A DNA stretch of 64,000 nt from Ruegeria atlantica (GTDB lineage Bacteria > Pseudomonadota > Alphaproteobacteria > Rhodobacterales > Rhodobacteraceae). The notes beneath the pieces are model-generated. The model did not search any database and had not been told where the DNA came from. It worked only from the letters and a program-made list of their open reading frames with translations. Numbering within the stretch: the stretch's first letter is position 1; the number at the start of each line of letters is the position of its first letter. The position numbers and the translations under genes are program-made. The DNA lies in assembly GCF_013032505.1 (NCBI RefSeq), contig NZ_WQCG01000002.1:1-64000 (forward strand), given 5' to 3'. Positions 42,616-52,029 of the stretch are shown here, piece by piece.

Positions 42616-43500
42616 ATGTCTGAAAGCAACCCATCGCGCGACGTCGCACTTAGCCAGGCGCAATCCGACAGCTATTGGGAGGACGGTTTTCTTTTCCCGC
42701 TGACCATCTTTTCCGAGGAAGAGGCCGCTGAAACCCGCGCAGAACTTGAGCGGATTGAGCAGGAATGGCTTGACGCAGACCTGCCATTGCCGTTGAACAC
42801 TTACAAACGCGTCAACGCGCATCTGGTGATGCCGCTTGCGGCCAGGGTTGCGATGGATTCCCGCGTGCTGGACGTGGTCGAAGGCGTTTTGGGCCCGGAT
42901 ATTATGGTCTGGTCAGCTGAATTCTTTATCAAAGAGCCACACACAGCTCATACCGTAGGCATGCATCAGGATCTAACCTATTGGGGAATGGGCGAAACCC
43001 CGGATCAGATCACTGCGTGGATCGCGTTGTCTCCGGCAACGGTAGAAAGTGGATGTATGGATTTTGTGCGTGCCAGTCACAAGAACCCGATCCTTCCTCA
43101 TAAGGATACGTATTCAGACACCAATCTTCTGTCGCGCGGCCAAGAGGTTGCTGTGGATGTCGCCGAGGAAGATAAAACCCACATCGAACTGGCACCAGGG
43201 CAAATGTCGCTGCATCATGGGCTGACGATCCACGGATCTGGTCCCAATCAATCCGATGACCGGCGCATTGGTCTTGCGATCCGATATCTCAACCCAAATG
43301 CCAAACAACTGGTGGCAGAACGCGACTATGCAATGCTGGCGCGCGGTCAGGACGGCCAAAGCAACTTCGTTCACGTCCAGCCTCCAACCGAGTTGTTTTC
43401 TGCGGACGCGTTGGCGCTGTATGAAAAGGTTCGCAACGATCAAAGCAAAGCTCTGGCGGAAGGCGCAAAGGGATCCGTGCCGTTATATGCGTCGTCCTGA
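42616..43500 (+). CDS. Phytanoyl-CoA-dioxygenase-family Fe(II) oxygenase
   Basis: A 294-aa PhyH-superfamily non-haem iron/2-oxoglutarate enzyme. His117 and Asp119 in GMHQDLTYWG and His206 in LTIHGSGPN are the likely iron ligands, with Arg217 for 2-oxoglutarate. GAAGGTAGG stands upstream of ATG 42616; the frame extends 21 codons further without support. It lies upstream of gmd and fcl but may be separately transcribed. Substrate unknown; relatives act on ectoine, phosphonates, lipids and many small molecules. Confidence 0.85.
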   Translation: MSESNPSRDVALSQAQSDSYWEDGFLFPLTIFSEEEAAETRAELERIEQEWLDADLPLPLNTYKRVNAHLVMPLAARVAMDSRVLDVVEGVLGPDIMVWSAEFFIKEPHTAHTVGMHQDLTYWGMGETPDQITAWIALSPATVESGCMDFVRASHKNPILPHKDTYSDTNLLSRGQEVAVDVAEEDKTHIELAPGQMSLHHGLTIHGSGPNQSDDRRIGLAIRYLNPNAKQLVAERDYAMLARGQDGQSNFVHVQPPTELFSADALALYEKVRNDQSKALAEGAKGSVPLYASS

Positions 43501-43627
43501 AACGCTTGCGCCAATGGTATCCAACGTCTGTGAAATCAAAGCCTGACGGCGGCGTAGGGTTGCATTCAGGGGTATATTGCTGTTTCTGAAACTGCAAAAG
43601 CAAATCAGATACTCTCGGATCGCGGCT

Positions 43628-44752
43628 ATGACAAAAACGGCATTGGTGACTGGAATTACGGGGCAGGATGGATCTTATCTTGCCGAGCTTTTGCTGGAAA
43701 AAGGGTATGAAGTTCACGGGATTAAGCGCCGTGCGTCTTCGTTTAACACGCAGCGTATTGATCACATTTATCAGGACCCGCATGTGCCAAATCCGCGCCT
43801 GCACCTGCATTATGGTGACCTAAGTGATACATCCAATCTGACCCGCATCATTCAGGAGGTTCAGCCGGACGAGGTTTATAACCTTGGTGCCCAGTCCCAT
43901 GTGGCGGTCAGTTTTGAATCGCCGGAATACACCGCTGATGTGGACGCGATTGGTACCTTGCGTCTGCTAGAGGCGATCCGGTTTCTGGGTCTTGAGAAAA
44001 AGACGCGCTTTTATCAGGCGTCCACGTCAGAACTGTACGGATTGGTCCAAGAAACGCCGCAGCGCGAGACAACGCCGTTTTATCCGCGTTCCCCTTATGC
44101 GGTGGCCAAGCTGTATTCCTATTGGATTACAGTGAACTACCGCGAAGCGTATGGCATGTATGCCTGCAACGGTATCCTGTTCAATCATGAAAGCCCACGC
44201 CGGGGCGAAACCTTCGTGACGCGCAAGATCACCCGTGGTCTCTCCAACATTGCCCAGGGTCTTGAGAGCTGCCTTTACATGGGCAACATCGACAGCTTGC
44301 GCGACTGGGGGCATGCAAAGGATTACGTTCGGATGCAATGGTTGATGCTGCAACAGGACGCCCCCGAGGATTTCGTTATCGCAACAGGTGTTCAGTACTC
44401 GGTCCGCCAATTCATCGAATGGTCTGCCGCTGAGCTGGGTGTGACGCTTGAATTCTCGGGCGAGGGCGTGGACGAAGTTGCCACCGTCAAATCTGTCGAA
44501 GGCGATAACGCCCCTGCATTAAAGTCAGGTGACGTGATCATGCGCATTGACCCGCAGTATTTCCGCCCGGCTGAAGTGGAAACATTGCTTGGCGATCCTT
44601 CGAACGCCAAAAACAAACTGGGCTGGGAGCCGGAACTGACCGTTCAGCAAATGTGCGTTGAAATGATCACCGAGGACCTGAAGACTGCTAAACGCCATGC
44701 TTTGCTGAAACAGCATGGTTACGAAATGCCGGTCTCTCTGGAAAATGGCTGA
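43628..44752 (+). CDS. gmd: GDP-mannose 4,6-dehydratase
   Basis: Converts GDP-mannose to GDP-4-dehydro-6-deoxy-mannose, the first step to GDP-fucose. The 374-aa extended SDR has [15 protein letters not shown] at the N-terminus, [13 protein letters not shown], the catalytic tyrosine in [12 protein letters not shown] and [21 protein letters not shown]. The ATG at 43628 gives the usual family length. It is followed by fcl, ten bases away. Confidence 0.97.
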   Translation: MTKTALVTGITGQDGSYLAELLLEKGYEVHGIKRRASSFNTQRIDHIYQDPHVPNPRLHLHYGDLSDTSNLTRIIQEVQPDEVYNLGAQSHVAVSFESPEYTADVDAIGTLRLLEAIRFLGLEKKTRFYQASTSELYGLVQETPQRETTPFYPRSPYAVAKLYSYWITVNYREAYGMYACNGILFNHESPRRGETFVTRKITRGLSNIAQGLESCLYMGNIDSLRDWGHAKDYVRMQWLMLQQDAPEDFVIATGVQYSVRQFIEWSAAELGVTLEFSGEGVDEVATVKSVEGDNAPALKSGDVIMRIDPQYFRPAEVETLLGDPSNAKNKLGWEPELTVQQMCVEMITEDLKTAKRHALLKQHGYEMPVSLENG

Positions 44753-44762
44753 GGCGCGCGGC

Positions 44763-45740
44763 ATGCGTAAGATCTATGTGGCCGGGCATCGGGGCATGGT
44801 TGGTGGAGCAATTCTGCGCCGCTTGCAAGCTCGCCAGGCGGCGGGCGAGGCGTTGGAGCTTGTGACCCGGACGCATTCCGAGCTTGATCTGGCCAATCAG
44901 GCCGCTGTCCAAGATTTCATGCAGTCCGAGCGACCGGATGTCGTCATATTGGCGGCGGCTAAAGTCGGTGGAATTTATGCCAACAACAGCTATCCGGCGG
45001 ACTTCATCTACGAAAACCTGATGATCGAGTGCAACGTGATCCATCAGGCATTTATCGCTGACGTAAAGAACCTGCTGCAATTGGGCAGCTCCTGCATCTA
45101 TCCGCGCGCTGTGCCACAGCCAATGCGTGAAGATGCTCTGTTGACCGGTGTTCTAGAGCCGACAAACGAACCCTACGCGGTGGCGAAGATCGCAGGTATC
45201 AAACTGTGCGAAAGCTACAATCGGCAACACGGTGTGGACTACCGTTCGGTAATGCCGACTAATCTCTATGGGCCCGGCGACAATTTTCATCCGGAAAACA
45301 GTCACGTCTTGCCCGCGCTGATCCGCCGATTTCACGAGGCGCAGAGAGATGGTCTCGAAGAGGTTGTCATTTGGGGGACCGGCAAACCCCGGCGCGAGTT
45401 TCTGCATGTTGATGATATGGCCGAGGCGTCTCTGTTTGTACTGGACTTGCCTCGTGAAGTGTACGAGGCCAACACCCAACCCATGCTGAGCCATATCAAT
45501 GTGGGATGTGGGGAGGATGTTTCGATCGCAGAACTGGCGGCGATGGTGGCAAAGGTGACCGGGTTTGCTGGGCGAATTACACAGGATGCCAGTAAGCCGG
45601 ATGGTACCATGCGAAAGCTAATGGATGTTTCCCGGTTGGCGGACATGGGATGGCGCGCGACTATCGGGCTGGAATACGGTATTCGCGAAACATATGCTTG
45701 GTTTCTGGAGCAAGCCGAGGCAGAACTTCGCGCGAAATGA
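44763..45740 (+). CDS. fcl: GDP-L-fucose synthase
   Basis: Epimerises and reduces the Gmd product to GDP-L-fucose using NADPH. The 325-aa extended SDR begins [16 protein letters not shown] and has SSCIYPR and YAVAKIAG motifs. ATG 44763 has GAGG eight bases ahead; an ATG at 44745 overlapping the gmd stop is an alternative. With gmd it supplies fucose for surface glycans. Confidence 0.96.
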   Translation: MRKIYVAGHRGMVGGAILRRLQARQAAGEALELVTRTHSELDLANQAAVQDFMQSERPDVVILAAAKVGGIYANNSYPADFIYENLMIECNVIHQAFIADVKNLLQLGSSCIYPRAVPQPMREDALLTGVLEPTNEPYAVAKIAGIKLCESYNRQHGVDYRSVMPTNLYGPGDNFHPENSHVLPALIRRFHEAQRDGLEEVVIWGTGKPRREFLHVDDMAEASLFVLDLPREVYEANTQPMLSHINVGCGEDVSIAELAAMVAKVTGFAGRITQDASKPDGTMRKLMDVSRLADMGWRATIGLEYGIRETYAWFLEQAEAELRAK

Positions 45741-45773
45741 CCGCCCGAACCAAGATCCGGGCAGTCGGATGGA

Positions 45774-46850
45774 TCAGAACCAGCGCCCTATGGCCATGGC
45801 CGTTGCAGGTAATGTTGTCGCATCAGAAGCAGACGAGAGAACTTTGTAAACGACTTGAGCTTCGGACACTCCATCAAATCCGATAAACCTGCCGGTCGCA
45901 CCCCCGCTGCCGCTGACTGCCGGATTGGCGCTCGCAGCAAAAGGCGCCGGGAAAACCCAGGTTTCGGATGCGCTTGCGTACAAGGCACCTTCGGTATTTG
46001 TACAGGCCACAGCATTCAGCGTGGCGGTACAGATCTGAGTGCCATCAGCAAACCGGACAAACTCACCATTCGCTGTGGTTCCTCTTTCAATAACAGCGCC
46101 CGTCGGGGTTCCACCATTTTGGGTGACTGACCCCAGTAGATTGCCGGGTCCGTAACCATAGTCAGCCCGCATTAGGCGCCCCGCAGTTGTGTCTTCCGCG
46201 CTGTTTTGCACGGCCGTGCCAGTAGCAACCCCGGACGTTGGATCAAAGCTCAGGGCCTCGGACCAATTGCTGCCATCCGGCGAGACCTTGATGGACAAAC
46301 CCGTGGTCCCGGACAGACCCATTTCCGCATGTCCGGTCCAGTTGGATTGAAACAAAAGGGATGCGGTTTCGCCCGCATTTGCCTTGTTGATCTTCAGTTG
46401 ATGCCCGGCCCCTTCGTGGCTCAGCAACGTCGCCGGGGCGCGCACCGACAGCCGGTTGGTTGTGTCGTGCCCTGTGGCGATCCCGATGCCAGGCAGATTT
46501 TGCGTCGCGGTTGCGGGCTCGACCCATGCCGATCCGTTCCAGACTTTCAAGCGTTCATTCTCTTGGTCCCACGCACGCCATCCCATTTCGGGCGTTATGA
46601 AATGCCAGCCATTGTCCAACCAGGCAGCAAGTTCGGCTGCATGGCCTGACCAATCCCCGATGGGTGCCGATCCAAGAGCGTAAAGTTGCCCCTGTGCTGG
46701 CACAGAGGGTGGGGTCGTGGCATCAGTAGACATGACACTTAGCTGGACGACCAGATCCAGGCGTCTTAGGGCTTCGTTATGCGTGACGTGCTTTTGCGCC
46801 TGCGAAGGTTGCAGGAATGGCAGGTTCAATTTGGGCGAATTTTGGGACAA
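45774..46850 (-). CDS. DUF2793 phage-tail-like protein
   Basis: A 358-aa protein. Its N-terminus SQNSPKLNLPFLQPSQAQKHV and following HNEALRRLDLVVQLSV are the DUF2793 hallmark, a domain found in phage- and gene-transfer-agent-associated tail or spike proteins of Rhodobacterales. The C-terminal half is beta-rich and glycine/alanine/threonine-rich, like tail-fibre tips. I chose a TTG start at 46850 because GGAGG lies seven bases before it and the N-terminus then matches the family exactly. No other phage genes are nearby. Confidence 0.75.
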   Translation of the reverse strand: MSQNSPKLNLPFLQPSQAQKHVTHNEALRRLDLVVQLSVMSTDATTPPSVPAQGQLYALGSAPIGDWSGHAAELAAWLDNGWHFITPEMGWRAWDQENERLKVWNGSAWVEPATATQNLPGIGIATGHDTTNRLSVRAPATLLSHEGAGHQLKINKANAGETASLLFQSNWTGHAEMGLSGTTGLSIKVSPDGSNWSEALSFDPTSGVATGTAVQNSAEDTTAGRLMRADYGYGPGNLLGSVTQNGGTPTGAVIERGTTANGEFVRFADGTQICTATLNAVACTNTEGALYASASETWVFPAPFAASANPAVSGSGGATGRFIGFDGVSEAQVVYKVLSSASDATTLPATAMAIGRWF

Positions 46851-47009
46851 AGAGCATCCTCCGTTGGCTGTCGGATCGACAATTGCATTGCGCGCTAAAC
46901 TGCCGCGCCGCAAATAAACTCCGCCTGACCTAAACGAACGCTCGGTTAATGTTGTGCCAAAGCTTTCCCTGAATGGTGGGCGTATAATCGCACGGTGTTT
47001 TTCAAAACG

Positions 47010-47042
47010 AAAAAAGGCAAACTGCGGTGTTTGCAGTTTGCC
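47010..47042 (-). terminator. Rho-independent terminator of galU
   Basis: On the minus strand GGCAAACTGC and GCAGTTTGCC pair perfectly around seven bases and are followed by TTTTTT. It lies 46 bases after the galU stop. Confidence 0.92.
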
Positions 47043-47088
47043 CCTCAATTCATACTGTTCGTCCCGTTTAGGGGGCCGCAGTTTTTAG

Positions 47089-47982
47089 CTACTGAGCTGC
47101 CTGACCTGTGACGATAACGTCGTGCAGATATTCCTGCAGATCCTCGCGAAGGTCATCGCGTGCCAGCGCAAATGCAACAGTCGCCTGCAGGAAACCAGCT
47201 TTTGATCCGCAGTCAAACCGCTGGCCATCAAATTTATACCCGAAGACAGGGACACCGTTTCTGATGTCTTCGGCGATGGCGTCCGTCAGTTGAATCTCGC
47301 CTCCGCTGCCCAGCTTGTTCTGATTGAGGTTGTACAGAACCGATGGACGCAGAATGTAACGGCCGATAACTGCCAGGTTTGACGGCGCTTCTTCCGGTTT
47401 CGGTTTCTCGACCATTCCGCGCGCGCGTACTGCTGTGCCGATGTTGTCGCCCACATCCAGAACGCCGTAAGAGCTTGTCTTCTCCGGAGGGACCTCCATG
47501 GTGGCAACCATGTTGCCGCCGGTTTCCTCATAGGCCTCAATCATCTGCTGCAAACAGGGTTTTTCCGCTGCGATAACGTCGTCGGGCAGCATGACCGCAA
47601 ATGGCTCATCTCCGATCAGGCGACGCGCGCACCACACGGCGTGACCCAACCCCAAGGCTTTGTGCTGCCGGATATAGGCAATTGCCCCGCTTTCCATGTT
47701 GGTGGCATTCAGTGTTTTTAGCAGTTCGTCTTTGCCTTTTTCCTTAAGCGATTGCTCAAGGATCTGATTATGGTCAAAATAGTCCTCAAGCGCCGATTTC
47801 CCGCGCGACGTTACAAAAATGAATTCGGTAATACCGGCAGCCCGGGCCTCGTCGATTGCGTATTGAACCAGCGGGCGATCAACCAGGGTCATGATTTCTT
47901 TAGGCACTGATTTTGTCGCGGGCAGAAAACGAGTGCCGAGACCTGCAACCGGAAAAATCGCCTTTGTGACCTTACGTGCCAT
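47089..47982 (-). CDS. galU: UTP-glucose-1-phosphate uridylyltransferase
   Basis: Makes UDP-glucose from UTP and glucose-1-phosphate, feeding Ugd and other glycan pathways. The 297-aa nucleotidyltransferase has the N-terminal AIFPVAGLGTRFLPATKSVPKE motif and MLPDDVI, GVLDVGD and FDCGSKAGF segments. GAGAGG precedes ATG 47982. It is monocistronic with its own terminator. Confidence 0.97.
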   Translation of the reverse strand: MARKVTKAIFPVAGLGTRFLPATKSVPKEIMTLVDRPLVQYAIDEARAAGITEFIFVTSRGKSALEDYFDHNQILEQSLKEKGKDELLKTLNATNMESGAIAYIRQHKALGLGHAVWCARRLIGDEPFAVMLPDDVIAAEKPCLQQMIEAYEETGGNMVATMEVPPEKTSSYGVLDVGDNIGTAVRARGMVEKPKPEEAPSNLAVIGRYILRPSVLYNLNQNKLGSGGEIQLTDAIAEDIRNGVPVFGYKFDGQRFDCGSKAGFLQATVAFALARDDLREDLQEYLHDVIVTGQAAQ

Positions 47983-48253
47983 GCTACCTCTCAGCAAAAT
48001 GTCTTGTCCGAATGAATGCGTTTTGTTGACGCCACCTCATAGTGCGCGCGGCTAGAACAATCAACGCAATTAGGCAATGCGAGCCAAGTTGGAGAAATCG
48101 TGCCACCGTTGAATTGGGAAGTCAAAATACCGTGTTCAAAACGGCCAGACTATAGCCTCGGTTGCTGCACTAAATTAATATAAAAAGCGCTTTTCAGCGT
48201 ATATTGGCTTCAAAGGGGAAACAATTATTAGCCCTTGATATTGCCAGGAGGAA
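47983..48253. other. Promoter region of galU
   Basis: No gene is visible. The stretch is AT-richer than its flanks and includes the palindrome AAAAGCGCTTTT at 48183-48194. It should hold the galU promoter and the downstream flank of the opp operon. Confidence 0.4.
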
Positions 48254-48288
48254 CCTGCCCCGAACGCAAGAACTTGCTTCGGGGCAGG
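48254..48288 (-). terminator. Hairpin after the oppDF stop
   Basis: CCTGCCCCGAA and TTCGGGGCAGG pair over 11 bases, and GCAAG/CTTGC continue the stem. It lies five bases after the oppDF stop. The U-tract is weak, so it may be a terminator or a 3'-end stabiliser. Confidence 0.65.
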
Positions 48289-48292
48289 AAGG

Positions 48293-50098
48293 TCATGCCT
48301 TACCCATGATTGCTTCGAGCGAGTCGTGCTCGGCCACAAAATGATCAGGTTTTACCTCACTAAGTTGCGGAACATAGTCAGTCTCGCCAGCCGCCAAACG
48401 GCTGGGTAGAAACCGCAACGCGGCCTTCGGATCCATCGGCGAAGGCAGCTCGCCCGGCAGTTTCAGCCGTGTTCGACTGCGTTCAACGTCTGGGTCCGGA
48501 ATGGGAACCGCCGAGATCAGCGATTTCGTGTATGGGTGGATCGGATCGGAACAGATCACTTCTCCGTCACCCAACTCCACGATCCGGCCCAGATACAGAA
48601 CCATGATCCGGTTCGATACAGCGCGTACCACGGAAAGGTCATGACTGATGAAGATCATCGAAAGACCAAACTCCTGCTGCAACTCGCGCAACAGTTCCAC
48701 GATTTGCGCCTGAATCGACACGTCCAATGCCGACACTGCTTCATCACAGATAATCAGCTTGGGTTTGTTGATCATCGCCCGGGCAATGCCGACACGTTGG
48801 TTCTGACCGCCCGAAAGCTCGTGCGGATATCGGTTGATCATGTTGGCTTTCAGGCCGACCCTCTCCATCATTTCGGAGACCAGCTTTTTGCGTTCGCGCT
48901 CAGTTAGATCAGGGCGATACGTTTTCAGCGGTTCGGCAATCGAGGCCGAGATGGTCATACGCGGATCGAGGCTGGCCAAGGGGTCCTGGAAAACGATCTG
49001 TAAGTCCTTGCGGTACTTGTTCAGTTCGCGCCTTTTCAGGCCAACAATGGGATGGCCCAACCAACTGACGTTGCCCGCGCTGGGTTCGATTAATTGCAGA
49101 ACAGCCCGCGCCAGTGTTGACTTACCGCAGCCGGACTCTCCCACAACGCCCAGCGTTTCGCCTTTGCGGATATCAAAACTTACACCATCAACGGCTTTCA
49201 GCGGGACTTTGTGCCCAAACAAGCCGCCCGAAACATGGATTGGAAAGTGCACTTTGACATCGTCGACCTTCAGCAAAGGGTCATCAACCTTATCAAGAGC
49301 CTTGGGCGCGTCGCCGGCATCAATGCGCGGCATCGCTTCAAGCAACGTTCGTGTGTATTCATGCTTCGGCGCACGGAAGATTTCGCGCGTCTCACCAGCT
49401 TCAACGAATTGACCCAGACGCATGACCTGAACGCGGTCGCACATACGCGCGACGACGCCCATGTCATGTGTGATCAGGGCAATCGCCGTGCCTTCGTCCT
49501 TTTGCAGGCGTACCATCAGGTCCAGAATGTCGGCCTGAACGGTCACATCCAGCGCTGTTGTGGGTTCATCCGCAATCAACAGCTTTGGGTTACACAGCAT
49601 GGACATTGCGATCATCACGCGCTGGCGCATTCCGCCTGACAGTTCGTGGGGATATTGGTCCAGCCGCCGTTTGGCCTCGGGGATGCGTACACGGTCCAGC
49701 CATTCCAGGCAGCGCGCCCGAGCAGCCGAACCTTGCAACCCCTCGTGAACCTGCAGAACTTCGCGCATTTGCTGGCCGATCCGCAGGTGCGGGGTCAGGG
49801 CGGTCAGCGGATCCTGAAAGATCATGCCGACATCGTCGCCACGGATCTGGTTCAGCTTGTTGACAGGCAGGTTCAGAATTTCCTGGCCATTCAGCATGAC
49901 AGAACCGGTCGCTTGCCCCGCAGGTGGCAGCAGGCCCATCGCGGCCATGAAGGTCTGGCTTTTACCCGACCCGCTTTCGCCCACGATACCCAGGCATTCG
50001 CCCGGATTGATGTCAAAACTGATGCCTTTAACGGCTTCGACTACGCCATCGGCGGTGTTGAACTGGACGCCCAGGTTTTTTACGGAAAACAGGCTCAT
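48293..50098 (-). CDS. Fused oligopeptide ABC transporter ATPase (OppD-OppF)
   Basis: A 601-aa protein with two complete ABC ATPase domains. The first has Walker A GESGSGKS at 40-47, signature LSGGMRQRVMIA and IADEPTTALDVT; the second, starting near residue 290, has GESGCGKST, LSGGQNQRVGIA and ICDEAVSALDVS. In E. coli these are separate OppD and OppF proteins. It follows oppC by one base. ATG 50098 aligns with the domain start. Drives peptide import. Confidence 0.95.
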   Translation of the reverse strand: MSLFSVKNLGVQFNTADGVVEAVKGISFDINPGECLGIVGESGSGKSQTFMAAMGLLPPAGQATGSVMLNGQEILNLPVNKLNQIRGDDVGMIFQDPLTALTPHLRIGQQMREVLQVHEGLQGSAARARCLEWLDRVRIPEAKRRLDQYPHELSGGMRQRVMIAMSMLCNPKLLIADEPTTALDVTVQADILDLMVRLQKDEGTAIALITHDMGVVARMCDRVQVMRLGQFVEAGETREIFRAPKHEYTRTLLEAMPRIDAGDAPKALDKVDDPLLKVDDVKVHFPIHVSGGLFGHKVPLKAVDGVSFDIRKGETLGVVGESGCGKSTLARAVLQLIEPSAGNVSWLGHPIVGLKRRELNKYRKDLQIVFQDPLASLDPRMTISASIAEPLKTYRPDLTERERKKLVSEMMERVGLKANMINRYPHELSGGQNQRVGIARAMINKPKLIICDEAVSALDVSIQAQIVELLRELQQEFGLSMIFISHDLSVVRAVSNRIMVLYLGRIVELGDGEVICSDPIHPYTKSLISAVPIPDPDVERSRTRLKLPGELPSPMDPKAALRFLPSRLAAGETDYVPQLSEVKPDHFVAEHDSLEAIMGKA

Positions 50099-50099
50099 A

Positions 50100-51029
50100 T
50101 CAGCGATCCTTCGGGTCCAGAGCGTCACGCAGGCCATCACCAATGAAGAACATGGTTATGATGATTGCGACATAGAATGTCAGCGGGAACAACAGTTGCC
50201 ACAAGGTGCCATAGCCCATCGTCCCGGCCCCTTCGGCGATCAATCGACCCAGCGACGTGTAGGGTTCTGAGATCCCAAGACCGAGGAAAGAGATGAAGCT
50301 TTCCGTCAGGATCATTTCCGGTACCAGCAGCGAGGCATAAACAATCACCACGCCCAGAAGGTTGGGCAGGATATGGCGATACATAATGGTGAACTCGCTA
50401 ACCCCAGCTGCGCGAGCGGCCTCAATGAACTCGCGATTTTTTAGAGTCAGGGTCTGGCCTCGAACAATCCGTGCCATCGTTAGCCAGCCAACCGCGCCAA
50501 GTGCGATAAACAGCATGACGAACGATCGACCCGCGACAACCAGCAACAGGATGATGACCAGCGTCGCCGGAATGGCCAGCAGGATATCGACGAAGCGCAT
50601 CATCACGCCATCAGTGCGGCCACCGATATAGCCCGCGGCAATACCGTAGCAGGTACCAACGATCAGGGCCGTAGCGGCACCGATCAGACCCACAAGCAAT
50701 GATGTTGTCGTCGCCTGAATGACGCGGCTGTAAAGATCACGCCCCAGATCGTCGACGCCGAAGAAATGTCCGGTCTCTACCGACGGCATTCCCATGCCGC
50801 GAACATCGCCCATGACATTCCAGTCGATTTCCTCGTTGCTCCATACGGCAAAGTAAGGGCCAATGATTGTGAACAACACGATCATTGTCAGAATGAACAA
50901 GCTGGCCATGGCCGCCTTGTTGCGAACAAAACGCATCCGTGCGTCCTGCCAAAGTGATCGCCCCTGAATGACCGTGTAATCGGTGATGTCTTCGGCCAAG
51001 TGGGCGGCTTTTTGTGATTTACCAAGCAT
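50100..51029 (-). CDS. oppC: Oligopeptide ABC transporter permease OppC
   Basis: A 309-aa inner-membrane permease with the N-terminal cytoplasmic segment and about six helices, and the ATPase-contact motif EFIEAARAAGVSEFTIMYRHILPN. GAGGGG precedes ATG 51029. Partner of OppB. Confidence 0.95.
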   Translation of the reverse strand: MLGKSQKAAHLAEDITDYTVIQGRSLWQDARMRFVRNKAAMASLFILTMIVLFTIIGPYFAVWSNEEIDWNVMGDVRGMGMPSVETGHFFGVDDLGRDLYSRVIQATTTSLLVGLIGAATALIVGTCYGIAAGYIGGRTDGVMMRFVDILLAIPATLVIILLLVVAGRSFVMLFIALGAVGWLTMARIVRGQTLTLKNREFIEAARAAGVSEFTIMYRHILPNLLGVVIVYASLLVPEMILTESFISFLGLGISEPYTSLGRLIAEGAGTMGYGTLWQLLFPLTFYVAIIITMFFIGDGLRDALDPKDR

Positions 51030-51039
51030 TGCCAGCCCC

Positions 51040-51963
51040 TCAGTAACGGATTTTCGGATCGAACCAGGCATAGGCCAGGTCGGTCAACAGGTTCACCAGA
51101 ACGGTCAGGACGCCATAAAGGATCGTGACCCCTAACAGCACTGCGTAGTCACGCGACAGCGCGGACCCCACATAGGCTTGCCCCAATCCGCCGGTAGAGA
51201 AATAGATGTCCACAAAGACCGAACCGGTCAGTACATAGACGAAAACCGGGCCCAGATAGGACACGACAGGCAACAGAGTGGGTTTTAGCGCATGACGCCA
51301 GATCACGGTTCTGGTTGGCAGACCCTTGGCGCGGGCCGTGCGGATGAAGTTTGAGTTTAGAACTTCCAGCATCGATGACCGCGTGATCCGCGCAATGGAT
51401 CCCATATACGAGGTGGCAAGCGCGATAACCGGCATGATCAGATACGGCCACTGACCGCCATTCCAGCCACCGCCCGGCAGCCATCCGAGCCACAAGGTAA
51501 AGGTCAGGATCAGGATTGGGCCCATGATGAAGTTCGGCAGCGCCTGTGCTGCGATGCCCAGACCAACTGCGAAATAGTCGATCCAGCTATTGTGCTTGAT
51601 GGCAGCAGCAATCCCAAGGCTGACACCGACAAAAGTAGCAACAAGAAACGACAGCGATCCATAGGTCAGCGAAATCGGGAAACCCTGCGCGATGATGTCA
51701 TTCACATCACGGTCCTTAAACTTAAAGGACGGGCCGAAATCAAAATGCACGACGATGTTGTAGAGATAGTCCCAAAGCTGTTTCCACAGCGGCTGATCCA
51801 ATCCGTACCGCGCCTCGATATTGGCCAGAACCGCGGGCGGCAGAGGCCGTTCCGAGGTGAAAGGCCCACCTGGCGCGAAGTGCATCAAAAAGAAACTTGC
51901 AACGATCAGCAATAGGATCGTTGGGACGGCCATTAACAACCGCCGGACGATATAGGCAAGCAT
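51040..51963 (-). CDS. oppB: Oligopeptide ABC transporter permease OppB
   Basis: A 307-aa permease closely resembling E. coli OppB throughout (for example FAPGGPFTSERPLPP, FGPSFKFKDRDVND, LPGGGWNGG, FIRTARAKGLP). The start at 51963 aligns with E. coli. It follows oppA after a hairpin-containing gap. Confidence 0.95.
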   Translation of the reverse strand: MLAYIVRRLLMAVPTILLLIVASFFLMHFAPGGPFTSERPLPPAVLANIEARYGLDQPLWKQLWDYLYNIVVHFDFGPSFKFKDRDVNDIIAQGFPISLTYGSLSFLVATFVGVSLGIAAAIKHNSWIDYFAVGLGIAAQALPNFIMGPILILTFTLWLGWLPGGGWNGGQWPYLIMPVIALATSYMGSIARITRSSMLEVLNSNFIRTARAKGLPTRTVIWRHALKPTLLPVVSYLGPVFVYVLTGSVFVDIYFSTGGLGQAYVGSALSRDYAVLLGVTILYGVLTVLVNLLTDLAYAWFDPKIRY

Positions 51964-51986
51964 TTCATGCCCCCAATTATTGGCAT

Positions 51987-52010
51987 TGCCCCGAAGAAAA
52001 CTCCGGGGCA
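51987..52010 (-). terminator. Hairpin between oppA and oppB
   Basis: On the minus strand TGCCCCG and CGGGGCA pair around ten bases. No U-tract follows. It could protect oppA mRNA or reduce downstream expression. Confidence 0.6.
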
Positions 52011-52029
52011 CTGCATGGTCTAAGGATGA

